A DNA stretch of 57,373 nt, from NCBI RefSeq assembly GCF_024213665.1, contig NZ_JANAVP010000032.1:1-57373 (forward strand), read 5' to 3'. Position 1 is the first letter of the stretch. The number at the start of each line of letters is the position of its first letter. Shown here piece by piece: positions 49,722-57,345 of this stretch. Below the pieces are notes generated by a model. It did not search any database. It worked only from the letters and a program-made list of their open reading frames with translations, and was not told the origin of the DNA. Source of the DNA: Streptomyces sp. A3M-1-3 (GTDB lineage Bacteria; Actinomycetota; Actinomycetes; Streptomycetales; Streptomycetaceae). The position numbers were made by a program, and so were the translations under genes.

Positions 49722-50135
49722 CACCTCTAAACTCGGGCCAGCGTTGGGATGCCGGGGAGGATCGGCCGTAAATGGCCATGACCTGCGGAGACGTGCGTTT
49801 CATGGCGTTGCTGATGTTGCGCATTTGATGGGCCCCGCACTCCCCAGACTCCCCAGGAAACGCGGTGAAACGGCCTCCGTCCGGCCCCTCTGACCAGGGT
49901 GGGACGGCGGCCGTACGTTGGAACAAGTTCCCAGTGAATCTGGCGAATTTCCGGCTCCCATCGCAAGCGGAACAGAGAACCGCCCCGTACAGCTCAGATG
50001 GCTGCACGGGGCGGTGCTGAGCGAAGCGGCGGGCCGGCTGGTCAGGAGTGGTCGCCCTGTGCCGCCCGCCTCAGAATGTCTCGTTCCATTGCGGTTTGTC
50101 CTCGTGGCTCGTGGCTCGTGACGGGCATGTCGCCG
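49722..50135. other. 414-nt intergenic region
   Basis: It lies between purU (plus) and a convergent minus-strand operon. It contains the hairpin at 49979-50015 and a 7-bp tandem (CTCGTGG, CTCGTGG, CTCGTGA at 50101-50121). Short frames here lack coding character; I see no gene. Confidence 0.5.
49979..50015. terminator. hairpin between convergent genes
   Basis: ACCGCCCCGT (49979-49988) pairs with ACGGGGCGGT (50006-50015), extended after one mismatch by CAGC/GCTG around a 7-nt loop. It is suitable for terminating either strand. Confidence 0.7.
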
Positions 50136-50642
50136 TCAGGCTTTGCACGTTGTGCCGCGCCGTAACCGTCGCTTGCTCTGACCAGCACCCGCCGGTCCGG
50201 CAGGAGCAGGCCAACACTGGATCAGGTACCACTCCACGATCTCTTCCACTGCGACGTCGACGGCGGTGTCCCGGCCGCGGGCGTGGACGCGGAGCCGGTA
50301 GTCACCCGCCCCGCTCGCAGCCAACGTCGGCACGTCCGCCTCGTCGCCCATGAGCGCGTGGACGATGACTTTGCCGGAGGGAGAGTGCAGGGAGATCTCG
50401 GCGATCTCCTCCCAGTTCCCGGCTGCGGGCTCAGGCTCGTGTTCGCATCGGGCGACTGTGAGGTCGACCTCGCCGGTGTGAATGCCGGTCATGATCTCGA
50501 TGCTGCCGTCGGTGGCCATGACGAGCCCGTTGTCGGTCCCATCCACGTCGTCGGCCACCACCGGCCCCGCCGGATCACTGATCCGGAAGAGGTGGTACTC
50601 CGCGAACACGGTCGCCCTCGCTGTCTCAACGTGATCACTCAA
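50136..50642 (-). CDS. hypothetical protein
   Basis: A 168-aa protein that I do not recognise. The body is beta-rich (VFAEYHLFRISDP, NGLVMATDGSIEIMTGIHTGEVDLTVARCE, EISLHSPSGKVIVHAL, YRLRVHARGRD), like a small sandwich domain, with a basic C-terminal tail. The start is TTG 50642 with GGGACAGG just upstream. It follows the 146-aa gene by 9 nt and completes the operon downstream of the kinase-like gene. Confidence 0.65.
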   Translation of the reverse strand: MSDHVETARATVFAEYHLFRISDPAGPVVADDVDGTDNGLVMATDGSIEIMTGIHTGEVDLTVARCEHEPEPAAGNWEEIAEISLHSPSGKVIVHALMGDEADVPTLAASGAGDYRLRVHARGRDTAVDVAVEEIVEWYLIQCWPAPAGPAGAGQSKRRLRRGTTCKA

Positions 50643-50651
50643 CGCCTGTCC

Positions 50652-51092
50652 CTATCGGAGAGTGCCGACGAGCTCGGGAAGTTGGGCGCGGGGAAAGTGG
50701 AGGAGGGCGGTGGCGGCGAGGCCATCCGGTTCGAGAGGGACGTTCACGCGCCATGAGCCGGGTCGCCAGGGATGGCGTACTCGGTCGCCGAAGCCAGTGG
50801 TGTCTGCGAGCAGCGCGACCAGTCGCTGGGCATCGGCGACCGGCATCTTCAAGAGTGCGTAGCCGCGGTGGTAGGCGATGAAGCCGTCGCCGCCGTAGCC
50901 GAGCGGGGGCTCGCGCTGGGCGCGGACGTCGGCGGTGGCTTCGCCGACGTCCTGGCAACAGGTCACGGTGGTGAAGCCGAGGCGCCATAGTTCGCGGATG
51001 ACGGGGACCATCTCCGTGTCGATGTCGGCCTGTTCCCCGTCGGGAGTGGTGAGCGTCTCGTACGGGTGGATGGGCGGGTCGGTGGCCATCAT
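50652..51092 (-). CDS. hypothetical protein
   Basis: A 146-aa protein of unknown function. The central segment (VPVIRELWRLGFTTVTCCQD) has a conspicuous Cys pair, and YGGDGFIAYHRGYALLKMP follows. It has no signal peptide or membrane helix. ATG 51092 overlaps the TGA of the kinase-like gene, so it is translationally coupled to it. Confidence 0.68.
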   Translation of the reverse strand: MMATDPPIHPYETLTTPDGEQADIDTEMVPVIRELWRLGFTTVTCCQDVGEATADVRAQREPPLGYGGDGFIAYHRGYALLKMPVADAQRLVALLADTTGFGDRVRHPWRPGSWRVNVPLEPDGLAATALLHFPRAQLPELVGTLR

Positions 51093-51904
51093 CGTTCCCT
51101 TCGTCCGCCGCGCCTATGGGCGGCCCATTGGGCGGCGGCGTCGGCGAGGTTACGCTTCCAGGGGACGTCGGGGGCGTCCACCGCGATGCCGTTCCACAGC
51201 CGTTGTTGGGCCGTGGCGAACACGTCGAGGGCGCGAGCGGGCGCGTCGGCCCAGCCCGGAGTCTTCGCGGCCCACTGTTCGGCGTCATGGGCGGTGTGGC
51301 CGGAGGCGATGAGCCAGACCGTCCAGCACGCGGCGTCGATCCAGGCGGCTCCCCGAGTCGGCCAGGCCCAGTCGACCACGCGGGCGGCGCCGTCGACGAT
51401 CAGTACGTTGTCCGGGGTCCAGTCGGTGTGGAGCAGGGTGTTCCCGCGGAGGAGCCGGCCGTCGTCGGAGTTGTCGAGGTAGTCGGCGAAGCGCTGTTCG
51501 ATCTGCTTGAGCTCGAAGTCCACTGGGGCGCGGACGGCGGCGAGCGCCGTGATCGCGTCAGCGATGAGAGCGAGATCGGCGGAGCCCGGGCTGTAGTCGG
51601 CAGGGCGGCCGTCGAGGTACTCGAAGCCGAGGAGGTTCCACTCGCCGTCGTCGATCTGCCAGAGCAGGCGCGAGGCGAGCGGGGCGACGTGCGGGTTGAT
51701 GGTGGCCTCGCGTTGCTGGGTCCAGACGCGGGGGTGATCGCAGCGCAGCCCCTTGACGAAGACGCGTCCGGCGCCGGTTTCCAGGGTTGCGGCGATCTCG
51801 CTGTTGAGGCCCTTGTCCACGGTCGTCGCCGCGTGGATGGGACCGGTACGGGCGGCGACAGCGTCGCGGGTGGCGGTGGGGAGGTCGTTCCAGTGCAGTC
51901 TCAT
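51089..51904 (-). CDS. aminoglycoside-phosphotransferase-like (APH) kinase
   Basis: A 271-aa kinase-fold protein. The catalytic loop is LLHTDWTPDNVLI (His-x-Asp with downstream Asn) and the metal-binding Asp is in VVDWAWPTRG. The N-lobe has RVFVKGLRCD (Lys) and an acidic helix. This family phosphorylates antibiotics, choline, homoserine and other small molecules, and some members act in natural-product pathways. ATG 51904 is preferred over GTG 51913. It lies 82 nt after the small peptide gene, separated by a hairpin. Confidence 0.82.
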   Translation of the reverse strand: MRLHWNDLPTATRDAVAARTGPIHAATTVDKGLNSEIAATLETGAGRVFVKGLRCDHPRVWTQQREATINPHVAPLASRLLWQIDDGEWNLLGFEYLDGRPADYSPGSADLALIADAITALAAVRAPVDFELKQIEQRFADYLDNSDDGRLLRGNTLLHTDWTPDNVLIVDGAARVVDWAWPTRGAAWIDAACWTVWLIASGHTAHDAEQWAAKTPGWADAPARALDVFATAQQRLWNGIAVDAPDVPWKRNLADAAAQWAAHRRGGRRER

Positions 51905-51943
51905 GTTCACCACGGCGAGAGTGTAGGAGCGGGAGCGAGCTGC

Positions 51944-51972
51944 GGGGCCGCCCGCACGCGGCGAGCGGCCCC
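51944..51972 (-). terminator. hairpin between the peptide gene and the kinase gene
   Basis: On the minus strand GGGGCCGC pairs with GCGGCCCC (8 bp) around a 13-nt loop, 15 nt after the precursor stop. A partial terminator or stabilising stem here would give more precursor mRNA than downstream kinase mRNA, a common arrangement for peptide natural products. Confidence 0.55.
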
Positions 51973-51986
51973 GATGTGGATTCGGC

Positions 51987-52118
51987 TTAGTACGGGTTGT
52001 CGTTTCCGCAGCCGAGCATGACCTCGGTGCCGGAGATGGCGTCGAGGTCGTCGACGAACTCGATCTCCTCCTCTTCGGCCTGCGGCCGAGGGGAGATCTC
52101 TACTGCGACGAGTGACAT
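51987..52118 (-). CDS. putative RiPP precursor peptide (GCGNDNPY core)
   Basis: A 43-aa peptide: N-terminal MSLVAVEISPRPQ, an acidic leader with a run of four Glu and then FVDDLDAISG, and the C-terminus TEVMLGCGNDNPY. It has a single Cys near the end, a Gly-Cys-Gly turn, Asn/Asp and a terminal Pro-Tyr. An excellent ribosome site (GGGAGGTG) precedes ATG 52118 and overlaps the stop of the radical SAM gene 8 nt upstream. Size, acidity, lone core Cys and the coupled radical SAM/SPASM enzyme together indicate a ribosomally synthesised, post-translationally modified peptide. The modification is not known to me. Confidence 0.75.
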   Translation of the reverse strand: MSLVAVEISPRPQAEEEEIEFVDDLDAISGTEVMLGCGNDNPY

Positions 52119-52126
52119 AGCGGGTG

Positions 52127-53245
52127 TCACCTCCCTTCCCTGTCGGTGTGCTGGCAGTAGCGGCTCAGGGGCGCCTTGGCCTTGCGGTACAAGGCCGCGA
52201 GCGGCATGCAGGTGCTGCACGACTCGCTGAGGGTGCAGCCGGCGCAGCCGCCTTGGCGCCCCAGCGCCCGGTCGGCGATGTGCCCGAGCCGGGACAGTCC
52301 CGCGACCCCTTCGGTCACAAGGGGGATCGGGTTGTCGCGGGAAACCTTGCAGACGCTGGCCATGCCGTGGGAGTCCACGTGCAGGGAGGTGTGGCCGGCG
52401 TCGCAACCGGTGAAGGGTTTCCGCTTGCCCAGGTAGGTCGTCGCCTGGGAGGGCAGGGACTCCGCTCCGCCGTAGATGGTGGGTGACATTTGTGAGTACT
52501 CGCGCGTCACCGCGCCGTACCGCTCGCCGAGGGCGTGCATCGCGTCGACCTCGTGGACGTTGTCCTCGGTGACGATGACGGTCAGCTCCAGCGGCAGCCC
52601 GGCCTCATACGCCGCGTCCAGCCCGCGCGTGAACTGCTTCCAGGCGCCGCGTCGCTGGGTGAGACCGTCGTAGCTCTCCTCGGTGGCGCCATAGACGCTG
52701 AGCGTCAACCGGTAGGGACGGCGGGCCATGAGGAGATCGAGGATCAGCGGGTTGTGGAGACGGGAGCCGTTGGTCAGAACCTCGATCATCATGCCGAGGT
52801 CGTAGGCGAGCGAGTAGACCGCCGCGAAGAGCGGGTCGATGGTGGGCTCGCCGCCGGTGACCTGGAGCCAGACGACGCCCGCGTCCCGGAGCGCGTACAG
52901 GAGCCTCTCCCGCTCGGGCCAGTCGAGACCGGCGAACTCCTTCAGCCCCAGATAGCAGTGCTTGCAGGCCCAGTTGCATCCAAGATTCAGCTCGTACGAG
53001 GCCCGGCCGTGGCCGTGCGGAGACGGATCACGCACCAACAGGGCAGCGTCCGCCGTGGATCTGCTCAAGTCCAGACCCCATTGGCGCTTCACGGGGCGGT
53101 GCAACCACGTCGGGACCTCGGCGTCGGCCGTGGCGGCCTGCTGGAGTTCGAGGTATCGATGCGCCGGGATCTTCATCCCCTTCGCACTTCCGGGGCGTAA
53201 AACGAGGTGGTCGCCCAGGAACGGGGCGACGATCAGGTCATGCAC
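52127..53245 (-). CDS. radical SAM/SPASM peptide maturase
   Basis: A 372-aa enzyme. Residues 1-80 form a small domain that could hold a PqqD-like recognition fold, though this is not certain. The radical SAM cluster motif is C90-x3-C94-x2-C97 (LGCNWACKHCYLG), and SAM contacts include GGEPT (131-135). The SPASM region has Cys281, 299, 334, 337, 343, 346 and 364, seven Cys for two auxiliary 4Fe-4S clusters, as in enzymes that cross-link peptides. The GTG 53245 start has GGGAGG 6 nt upstream. It is expected to modify the peptide encoded immediately downstream. Confidence 0.9.
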   Translation of the reverse strand: MHDLIVAPFLGDHLVLRPGSAKGMKIPAHRYLELQQAATADAEVPTWLHRPVKRQWGLDLSRSTADAALLVRDPSPHGHGRASYELNLGCNWACKHCYLGLKEFAGLDWPERERLLYALRDAGVVWLQVTGGEPTIDPLFAAVYSLAYDLGMMIEVLTNGSRLHNPLILDLLMARRPYRLTLSVYGATEESYDGLTQRRGAWKQFTRGLDAAYEAGLPLELTVIVTEDNVHEVDAMHALGERYGAVTREYSQMSPTIYGGAESLPSQATTYLGKRKPFTGCDAGHTSLHVDSHGMASVCKVSRDNPIPLVTEGVAGLSRLGHIADRALGRQGGCAGCTLSESCSTCMPLAALYRKAKAPLSRYCQHTDREGR

Positions 53246-53339
53246 GGGATCCTCCCAGCCTTCGGGGCGTCGTAGTCGATGCCCATGGATGCGAGCGCGA
53301 GTGCGGTCCGACGCTCGCGCTGAAGACCTCGCGGTGGCC

Positions 53340-53846
53340 CTACACAGGCGGTGCCCCTGGCTTGATGGAATGCCGTGGACGATCGGCGCGGGTCTTACCG
53401 AGTAGGAGCCGCCCCTGCGTCGCGCGCTCGGTGATGTACGCGTCGACGACTTCAAGCGACGAGCTGACGGGGAGCGGGTCCAGACCGACCACGACAGTGA
53501 CGGTTCCCCCGTCGCAGACGAAGCGCGCCCAGCCACCGCCGATGGGTACGTGGAGCAAGTAGTCGCAACCGTCGAGCCTGAGCAGCGCGTCCGACTCCCG
53601 GTGCATGAAGAGCCGCGGACCGATGTCGGGGAGGAGCGCGGCCGGCTCGGCCAGCGTGAGGGCGTCGGCGAGGCCCCGCATCCGCGCCTCGACCATCTGT
53701 GGCGACTCTCCCGGGCGGCGACCGGGCGGGTGCGCGATCAGCAGGAAGGCGACGTGACCGACCTTCGTGGGATCGATCCAGAACCATGCGGCCACCGAGG
53801 CGAGCAGTCCGGCGCTCGGCGTGATCGTGGCGGGCTGCGTCAGCAT
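53340..53846 (-). CDS. hypothetical protein of the peptide locus
   Basis: A 168-aa soluble protein that I do not recognise. It has a hydrophobic segment LLASVAAWFWIDPTKVGHVAFLLIAHPPGRR near the N-terminus and a beta-rich C-terminus (DYLLHVPIGGGWARFVCDGGTVTVVVGLDPLPV). The start ATG 53846 lies 7 nt inside the HATPase gene, indicating coupling. It could be an accessory or recognition protein of the locus, but nothing in the sequence proves this. Confidence 0.62.
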   Translation of the reverse strand: MLTQPATITPSAGLLASVAAWFWIDPTKVGHVAFLLIAHPPGRRPGESPQMVEARMRGLADALTLAEPAALLPDIGPRLFMHRESDALLRLDGCDYLLHVPIGGGWARFVCDGGTVTVVVGLDPLPVSSSLEVVDAYITERATQGRLLLGKTRADRPRHSIKPGAPPV

Positions 53847-54262
53847 GGGATCACCCCCGCCGCTGGTTCCTGCCGGATTTCGATCTTGAACTCGGTCCAT
53901 ACGGTCTTGCCGCACGGAACGCGCGGCTCTACACCCCATCCGTCCGCGAGGGCGTCCACGAGCAATAAGCCACGTCCGGACACGTCGTCCGCCTCCGGGC
54001 ACTTGACGCGCGGCAGCAGGCCGGACTGGTCATGGACCTCAATGCGCAGGCGGCCGTCGATGAGGGATGCCTTGACGAGGAAGTATCCGCCCTGCGGGAC
54101 CCCGTGCCGAATCGCGTTCGTCGCGAGTTCCGAGAGGCAGAGCACAGCGTCGTCGAAGCGGTCGATGATGTCCCACTCGCTCAGCACATGGCGTAAGAAT
54201 GAACGCGCCTCGGGCACCGCTGCATCGGCTCGGGAGAACCTTTGCGCCGCTGGTCTTGGCAT
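53840..54262 (-). CDS. HATPase-fold protein (anti-sigma-factor/RsbW-like)
   Basis: A 140-aa GHKL-type ATP-binding domain. The N-box is LSELATNAIRHG, the G1 box VHDQSGLLPRV and the G2 box GRGLLLVDALADGWG. Streptomycetes encode dozens of these as partners of adjacent XRE-type regulators, and here the gene is divergent from such a regulator (54401). It probably binds or phosphorylates a regulatory partner. It is the first gene of the minus-strand peptide operon. Confidence 0.85.
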   Translation of the reverse strand: MPRPAAQRFSRADAAVPEARSFLRHVLSEWDIIDRFDDAVLCLSELATNAIRHGVPQGGYFLVKASLIDGRLRIEVHDQSGLLPRVKCPEADDVSGRGLLLVDALADGWGVEPRVPCGKTVWTEFKIEIRQEPAAGVIPC

Positions 54263-54340
54263 GTGAGTGCAACTCCCTTGCCTGCACGGTTGGTTCGTTC
54301 ATCCAGGCAACCTCGGGGGCGCGTCCGGGGGTACCGTCGG

Positions 54341-54360
54341 AAGGGGTGGCAAGGGGTGGC
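54341..54360. repeat. 10-bp tandem repeat in the divergent promoter region
   Basis: AAGGGGTGGC is repeated exactly, twice, in the 138-nt spacer between the HATPase gene and the regulator. Its position and tandem form suggest a binding site for the divergent regulator. Confidence 0.6.
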
Positions 54361-54400
54361 ACTTGAACTACCGGCCGTGGCGAAGGGGTAGGAACTCAAC

Positions 54401-55753
54401 ATGACGTCACCGAACACGGATCTCGCACGGTGGCTTGAGCGGTCGGGTATGAGCAACAAGGAGTTGGCCCGCCGCGTCAAAGCCGCAGCTCAGGTGTGGG
54501 GTCAGCCGCATATTCAGACGGACGCCACGGCCGTGAGGCGCTGGCTGGCCGGCCTCCAGCCACGCCCTCCGGTGCCCGAGATCATGGCCGACGTGATCTC
54601 GGCGAGCGTCGGATTTCGGGTCACAACGTACGACCTTGGCTTCGCCGAGGGCGGCACCGCGGATCGTTCGCTCGCCTACAACTCGTCTTTCGCCGTTACG
54701 GTAGAAGCCGTCGCCGACTTGGGGAGAGCGGACGTGGATCGTCGAAAGTTCCTGGCAGCGGCACCTTTCGCCGCGGTCGCAGCCGTTGGGCCCTCGCGCG
54801 ACTGGCTGCTCAACACCATTGATCAACGCCCGGATCCCGGCCCGCGCGTACGCCTTGAAGACGTCACCGCAGTGAAGAACATGTTCGGCGAGTTCCAGAG
54901 AATGGACGTACTGCAGGGCGGCGGCTCGGGACGTCTCATCCTCGCCGAGTACGTGAACCAGCACGTCTACCCGCTGCTCCGCCGAACGCATTCGGACGAG
55001 GTGCGACGGGCGCTGTGCGAAGCAGCGGCCGAGCAGACCTATCTCCTCGGATGGATGGCGTACGACACCGGAGAACATGGCACTGCCCAGCGGTATTTGA
55101 TCCAGTCGCTGCGCCTGGCGGAGGAGTCGAAGAACGCGGCGCTCGGCGCGCACGTCCTCGCGGGAATGGCCGACCAGGCGACGCTGCTCGGCGACCCGGC
55201 GGAAGGCCGGCGGCTCGCGCAGGCCGGCCGCGCCGGGCTGGGCAAGAACACCTCCCCCGCGTGCCTCGCTGATCTGTGGGCCCTGGAGGCTCGTGCCCTG
55301 GCGAAGCTCGGTGACAAATCCGACGCGGCTCGTGCTGTGACGCAGTCCGAGACGGCTTACGGCCGCGTACGGCTGGAGGACGAGCAGGAGTGGGCGGCGT
55401 TCATCGACCCCGCGTACCTGCACGGCGAGCACGCGAACACCTTCCGGGACCTCGGCCAGGCCGAGACCGCCGAGCAGCACGCGCGCCAGTCCATCGACCA
55501 CGCCCGCAAGCAGCGTCGCGCCCGCCGGGGTGCCATGTCGCATGCCGCGCTCGCTGTCTCCCACTTGCAGCGGCGTGACCTCGAGGCGGCGCTCTCAGCG
55601 GGACTGCGGACGCTCTCACTGTCGCGGCAGGTCAAGAGCTCGCGGTGCGTCGAGGCTGTGCAGGACTTGCAGCGACGCATGGAGCCGTTCGGGACGCATC
55701 GACTCGTCGCCGACTTCAACGAGCGGGCGCGCGAGCTGGTCGCCGCGGCGTAG
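54401..55753 (+). CDS. XRE/NsdA-like regulator with TPR repeats
   Basis: A 450-aa protein with the same layout as the gene at 43888. The N-terminal HTH is LARWLERSGMSNKELARRVK. The linker DRRKFLAAAPFAAVAAVGPSRDWLL is followed by TPR-like repeats (EHGTAQRYLIQSLRLAEESKN, DPAEGRRLAQAGRAGLG). It is divergently transcribed from the peptide operon and is the obvious candidate for its control, with the tandem repeat at 54341 as a possible site. Confidence 0.85.
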   Translation: MTSPNTDLARWLERSGMSNKELARRVKAAAQVWGQPHIQTDATAVRRWLAGLQPRPPVPEIMADVISASVGFRVTTYDLGFAEGGTADRSLAYNSSFAVTVEAVADLGRADVDRRKFLAAAPFAAVAAVGPSRDWLLNTIDQRPDPGPRVRLEDVTAVKNMFGEFQRMDVLQGGGSGRLILAEYVNQHVYPLLRRTHSDEVRRALCEAAAEQTYLLGWMAYDTGEHGTAQRYLIQSLRLAEESKNAALGAHVLAGMADQATLLGDPAEGRRLAQAGRAGLGKNTSPACLADLWALEARALAKLGDKSDAARAVTQSETAYGRVRLEDEQEWAAFIDPAYLHGEHANTFRDLGQAETAEQHARQSIDHARKQRRARRGAMSHAALAVSHLQRRDLEAALSAGLRTLSLSRQVKSSRCVEAVQDLQRRMEPFGTHRLVADFNERARELVAAA

Positions 55754-55762
55754 CCACCGCGC

Positions 55763-55894
55763 TCAACGACAAAGGCGCCCCACCTCGGCATCAGCCGAGG
55801 TGGGGCGCGGTGCATCACGAGGGCCTGGGGCGAAGGTGCGGATGCCGCGCTCTGCGGTAGCGGCCCAGAATGGTGTGTTGGTGATGGTGGCCAT
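55763..55894 (-). pseudogene. truncated phage holin (N-terminus only)
   Basis: A 43-aa frame starting MATITNTPFWAATAERGIRTF. The first ~22 residues match my memory of r1t-type actinophage holins, which continue into hydrophobic helices. Here the frame instead runs into the terminator hairpin of the regulator gene (PRPTSADAEVGRL). A good ribosome site (AAGGAGAT) is retained 5 nt upstream. The holin was cut at about 55828. Confidence 0.5.
55775..55808 (+). terminator. 15-bp terminator after the regulator gene
   Basis: GCGCCCCACCTCGGC (55775-55789) pairs perfectly with GCCGAGGTGGGGCGC (55794-55808) around an ATCA loop, 21 nt after the stop codon. Confidence 0.85.
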
Positions 55895-55909
55895 ACGGTA
55901 TCTCCTTGA

Positions 55910-56098
55910 TCAGTTGGTGACGGTGAAGCGGCGGCTGTACAGGAGGTTGCCGAGGTTGCCGATGCCGTTGGAGATCATCCCGGCAGGCTGCACGCCGCTG
56001 AGGCCCACGCCTTCCTCGGAGAGGGCCGTGAATGCGAGCGAGCTCTGGCGGGGGCGGAACGGCATCTGGAACAGGCCAACAGCTCTGACGCCGCCCAT
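55910..56098 (-). pseudogene. phage-like gene fragment upstream of the holin remnant
   Basis: A 62-aa frame ending GMISNGIGNLGNLLYSRRFTVTN (read in two parts: GMISNGIGNLG and NLLYSRRFTVTN). Its stop is 15 nt before the holin fragment ATG, with the holin ribosome site between, as in a phage lysis or structural module. I suspect the C-terminus of a phage structural protein. The upstream end joins the regulator fragment on the other strand at about 56098. Confidence 0.4.
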
Positions 56099-56441
56099 GT
56101 CCCCCACACACTTCGGACGACTGGCGGGCTCCTGTTACCTCACCCTCGGCGACTACCGCAAGGCCCAGCGGCTCCTTGAGAAGACTGCGATGGAGTTACA
56201 GGACCGACGCAAGTCCCGCGCGATCGTCCTCGGCAATCTCGCGCTGTCCTGGATCCGCGAGGGGGATCTCGACGCCGCGCTGGCGACGTTCAACGACGCC
56301 GTAAAGGAACTGCACGGCACGCGGGGAGGTGGTGGGATGAACATCGTCTTCCGTGCTGCCCGCGAGATGCGTCCCTGGCGGAGCGAACCGGCGGTGCAGG
56401 ATGCGCAAGACCGGCTCATGGCTCTGATGGAAGCGGCGTGA
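56097..56441 (+). pseudogene. C-terminal fragment of an NsdA-like/TPR regulator
   Basis: A 114-aa frame: SCYLTLGDYRKAQRLLEKTA, then SRAIVLGNLALSWIREGDLD, DAALATFNDAVKEL and the C-terminus RLMALMEAA match the last TPR helices of streptomycete regulators of this type. The HTH and first ~300 residues are missing and replaced by the phage-like fragment. It still overlaps the next gene by GTGA, so it was probably the intact first gene of a regulator/cyclo-ligase operon. Confidence 0.65.
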
Positions 56442-57181
56442 AGGGGACCGACGTGGCGACACAGGTGGATCAGGAAAAGCAGCGGGTACGCGAGCGCGCC
56501 TGGGACCTGCTCGATGCAGCCGACGCCGTCCACGATGCGGTCCATGGCCGTATCCCAAACTTCAAGGGCGCCGAACGAGCTGCGGACCGGCTGGCGGACC
56601 TGTCGCAGTGGCGCGCCGCTCACGTCATCAAAGCGGTACCGGACAAGGCCCAGCTTCCGGTTCGCGCCCGTGCGCTTGTCGAAGGCAAGACGGTGTTCAT
56701 GGCTGTACCGAAGCTCGCCGATGCCCGCCCGTTCTACCTCCTGGACCCAGCGGCGCTGACCATTCCGCCCGGCGAAGCGGCATCGAGCAAGGTCGCGGCC
56801 TCCGTGGCCCCGAAAGTCGGTGTCGAGGCCCTGCGTCCCGTCGACATGGTGGTGGTCGGAAGCGTCGCGGTGAACCGCGCGGGCGTACGCATTGGCAAGG
56901 GCGCCGGCTACTCGGATCTGGAATTCGCCTTCCTGATGGAAGCTGGTCTGATCAGCCCGGAGACGGTAGTGGTGACCACCGTCCACGCCTTGCAGGTACT
57001 GGACGAGGCACTGCCCGCGACGGGGCACGACTTCGGGGTGGACCTGATCGTCACACCCGACGAGGTCATCACCTGCCGCGATCCTCACCGCCCGACGGGA
57101 CTGGTGTGGGAGCACTTGGACGCGAAAAAGATCGCGTCCATCCCAGCCCTGGCGGCCCGCGCCCCTGCCGCCGGTCGCTGA
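56438..57181 (+). CDS. 5-formyltetrahydrofolate cyclo-ligase family protein
   Basis: A 247-aa protein. Family landmarks are RERAWDLLDAADAVHD, KTVFMAVPKLADARPFYLL, PVDMVVVGSVAVNRAGVRIGKGAGYSDLEFAFL (substrate/ATP site with GAGYSDLE) and VDLIVTPDEVITC. This branch is commonly paired with XRE/TPR regulators in streptomycetes, and its folate activity is not established. The GTG start overlaps the regulator-fragment stop by 4 nt. Confidence 0.83.
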   Translation: MKGTDVATQVDQEKQRVRERAWDLLDAADAVHDAVHGRIPNFKGAERAADRLADLSQWRAAHVIKAVPDKAQLPVRARALVEGKTVFMAVPKLADARPFYLLDPAALTIPPGEAASSKVAASVAPKVGVEALRPVDMVVVGSVAVNRAGVRIGKGAGYSDLEFAFLMEAGLISPETVVVTTVHALQVLDEALPATGHDFGVDLIVTPDEVITCRDPHRPTGLVWEHLDAKKIASIPALAARAPAAGR

Positions 57182-57201
57182 ACGGGGACCAACGGCGAAG
57201 G

Positions 57202-57345
<144 letters not shown>

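Noticed and set aside
50652..51312. Plus-strand frames opposite the 146-aa and kinase genes
   Set aside because: The minus-strand genes have the APH catalytic motifs and an ATGA overlap; the plus-strand frames have neither motifs nor ribosome sites.
55763..56098. The 43- and 62-aa peptides considered as a second RiPP precursor pair
   Set aside because: The 43-aa frame starts like a phage holin and then reads through a terminator, and there is no modifying enzyme on that strand, so a phage remnant is the simpler reading.
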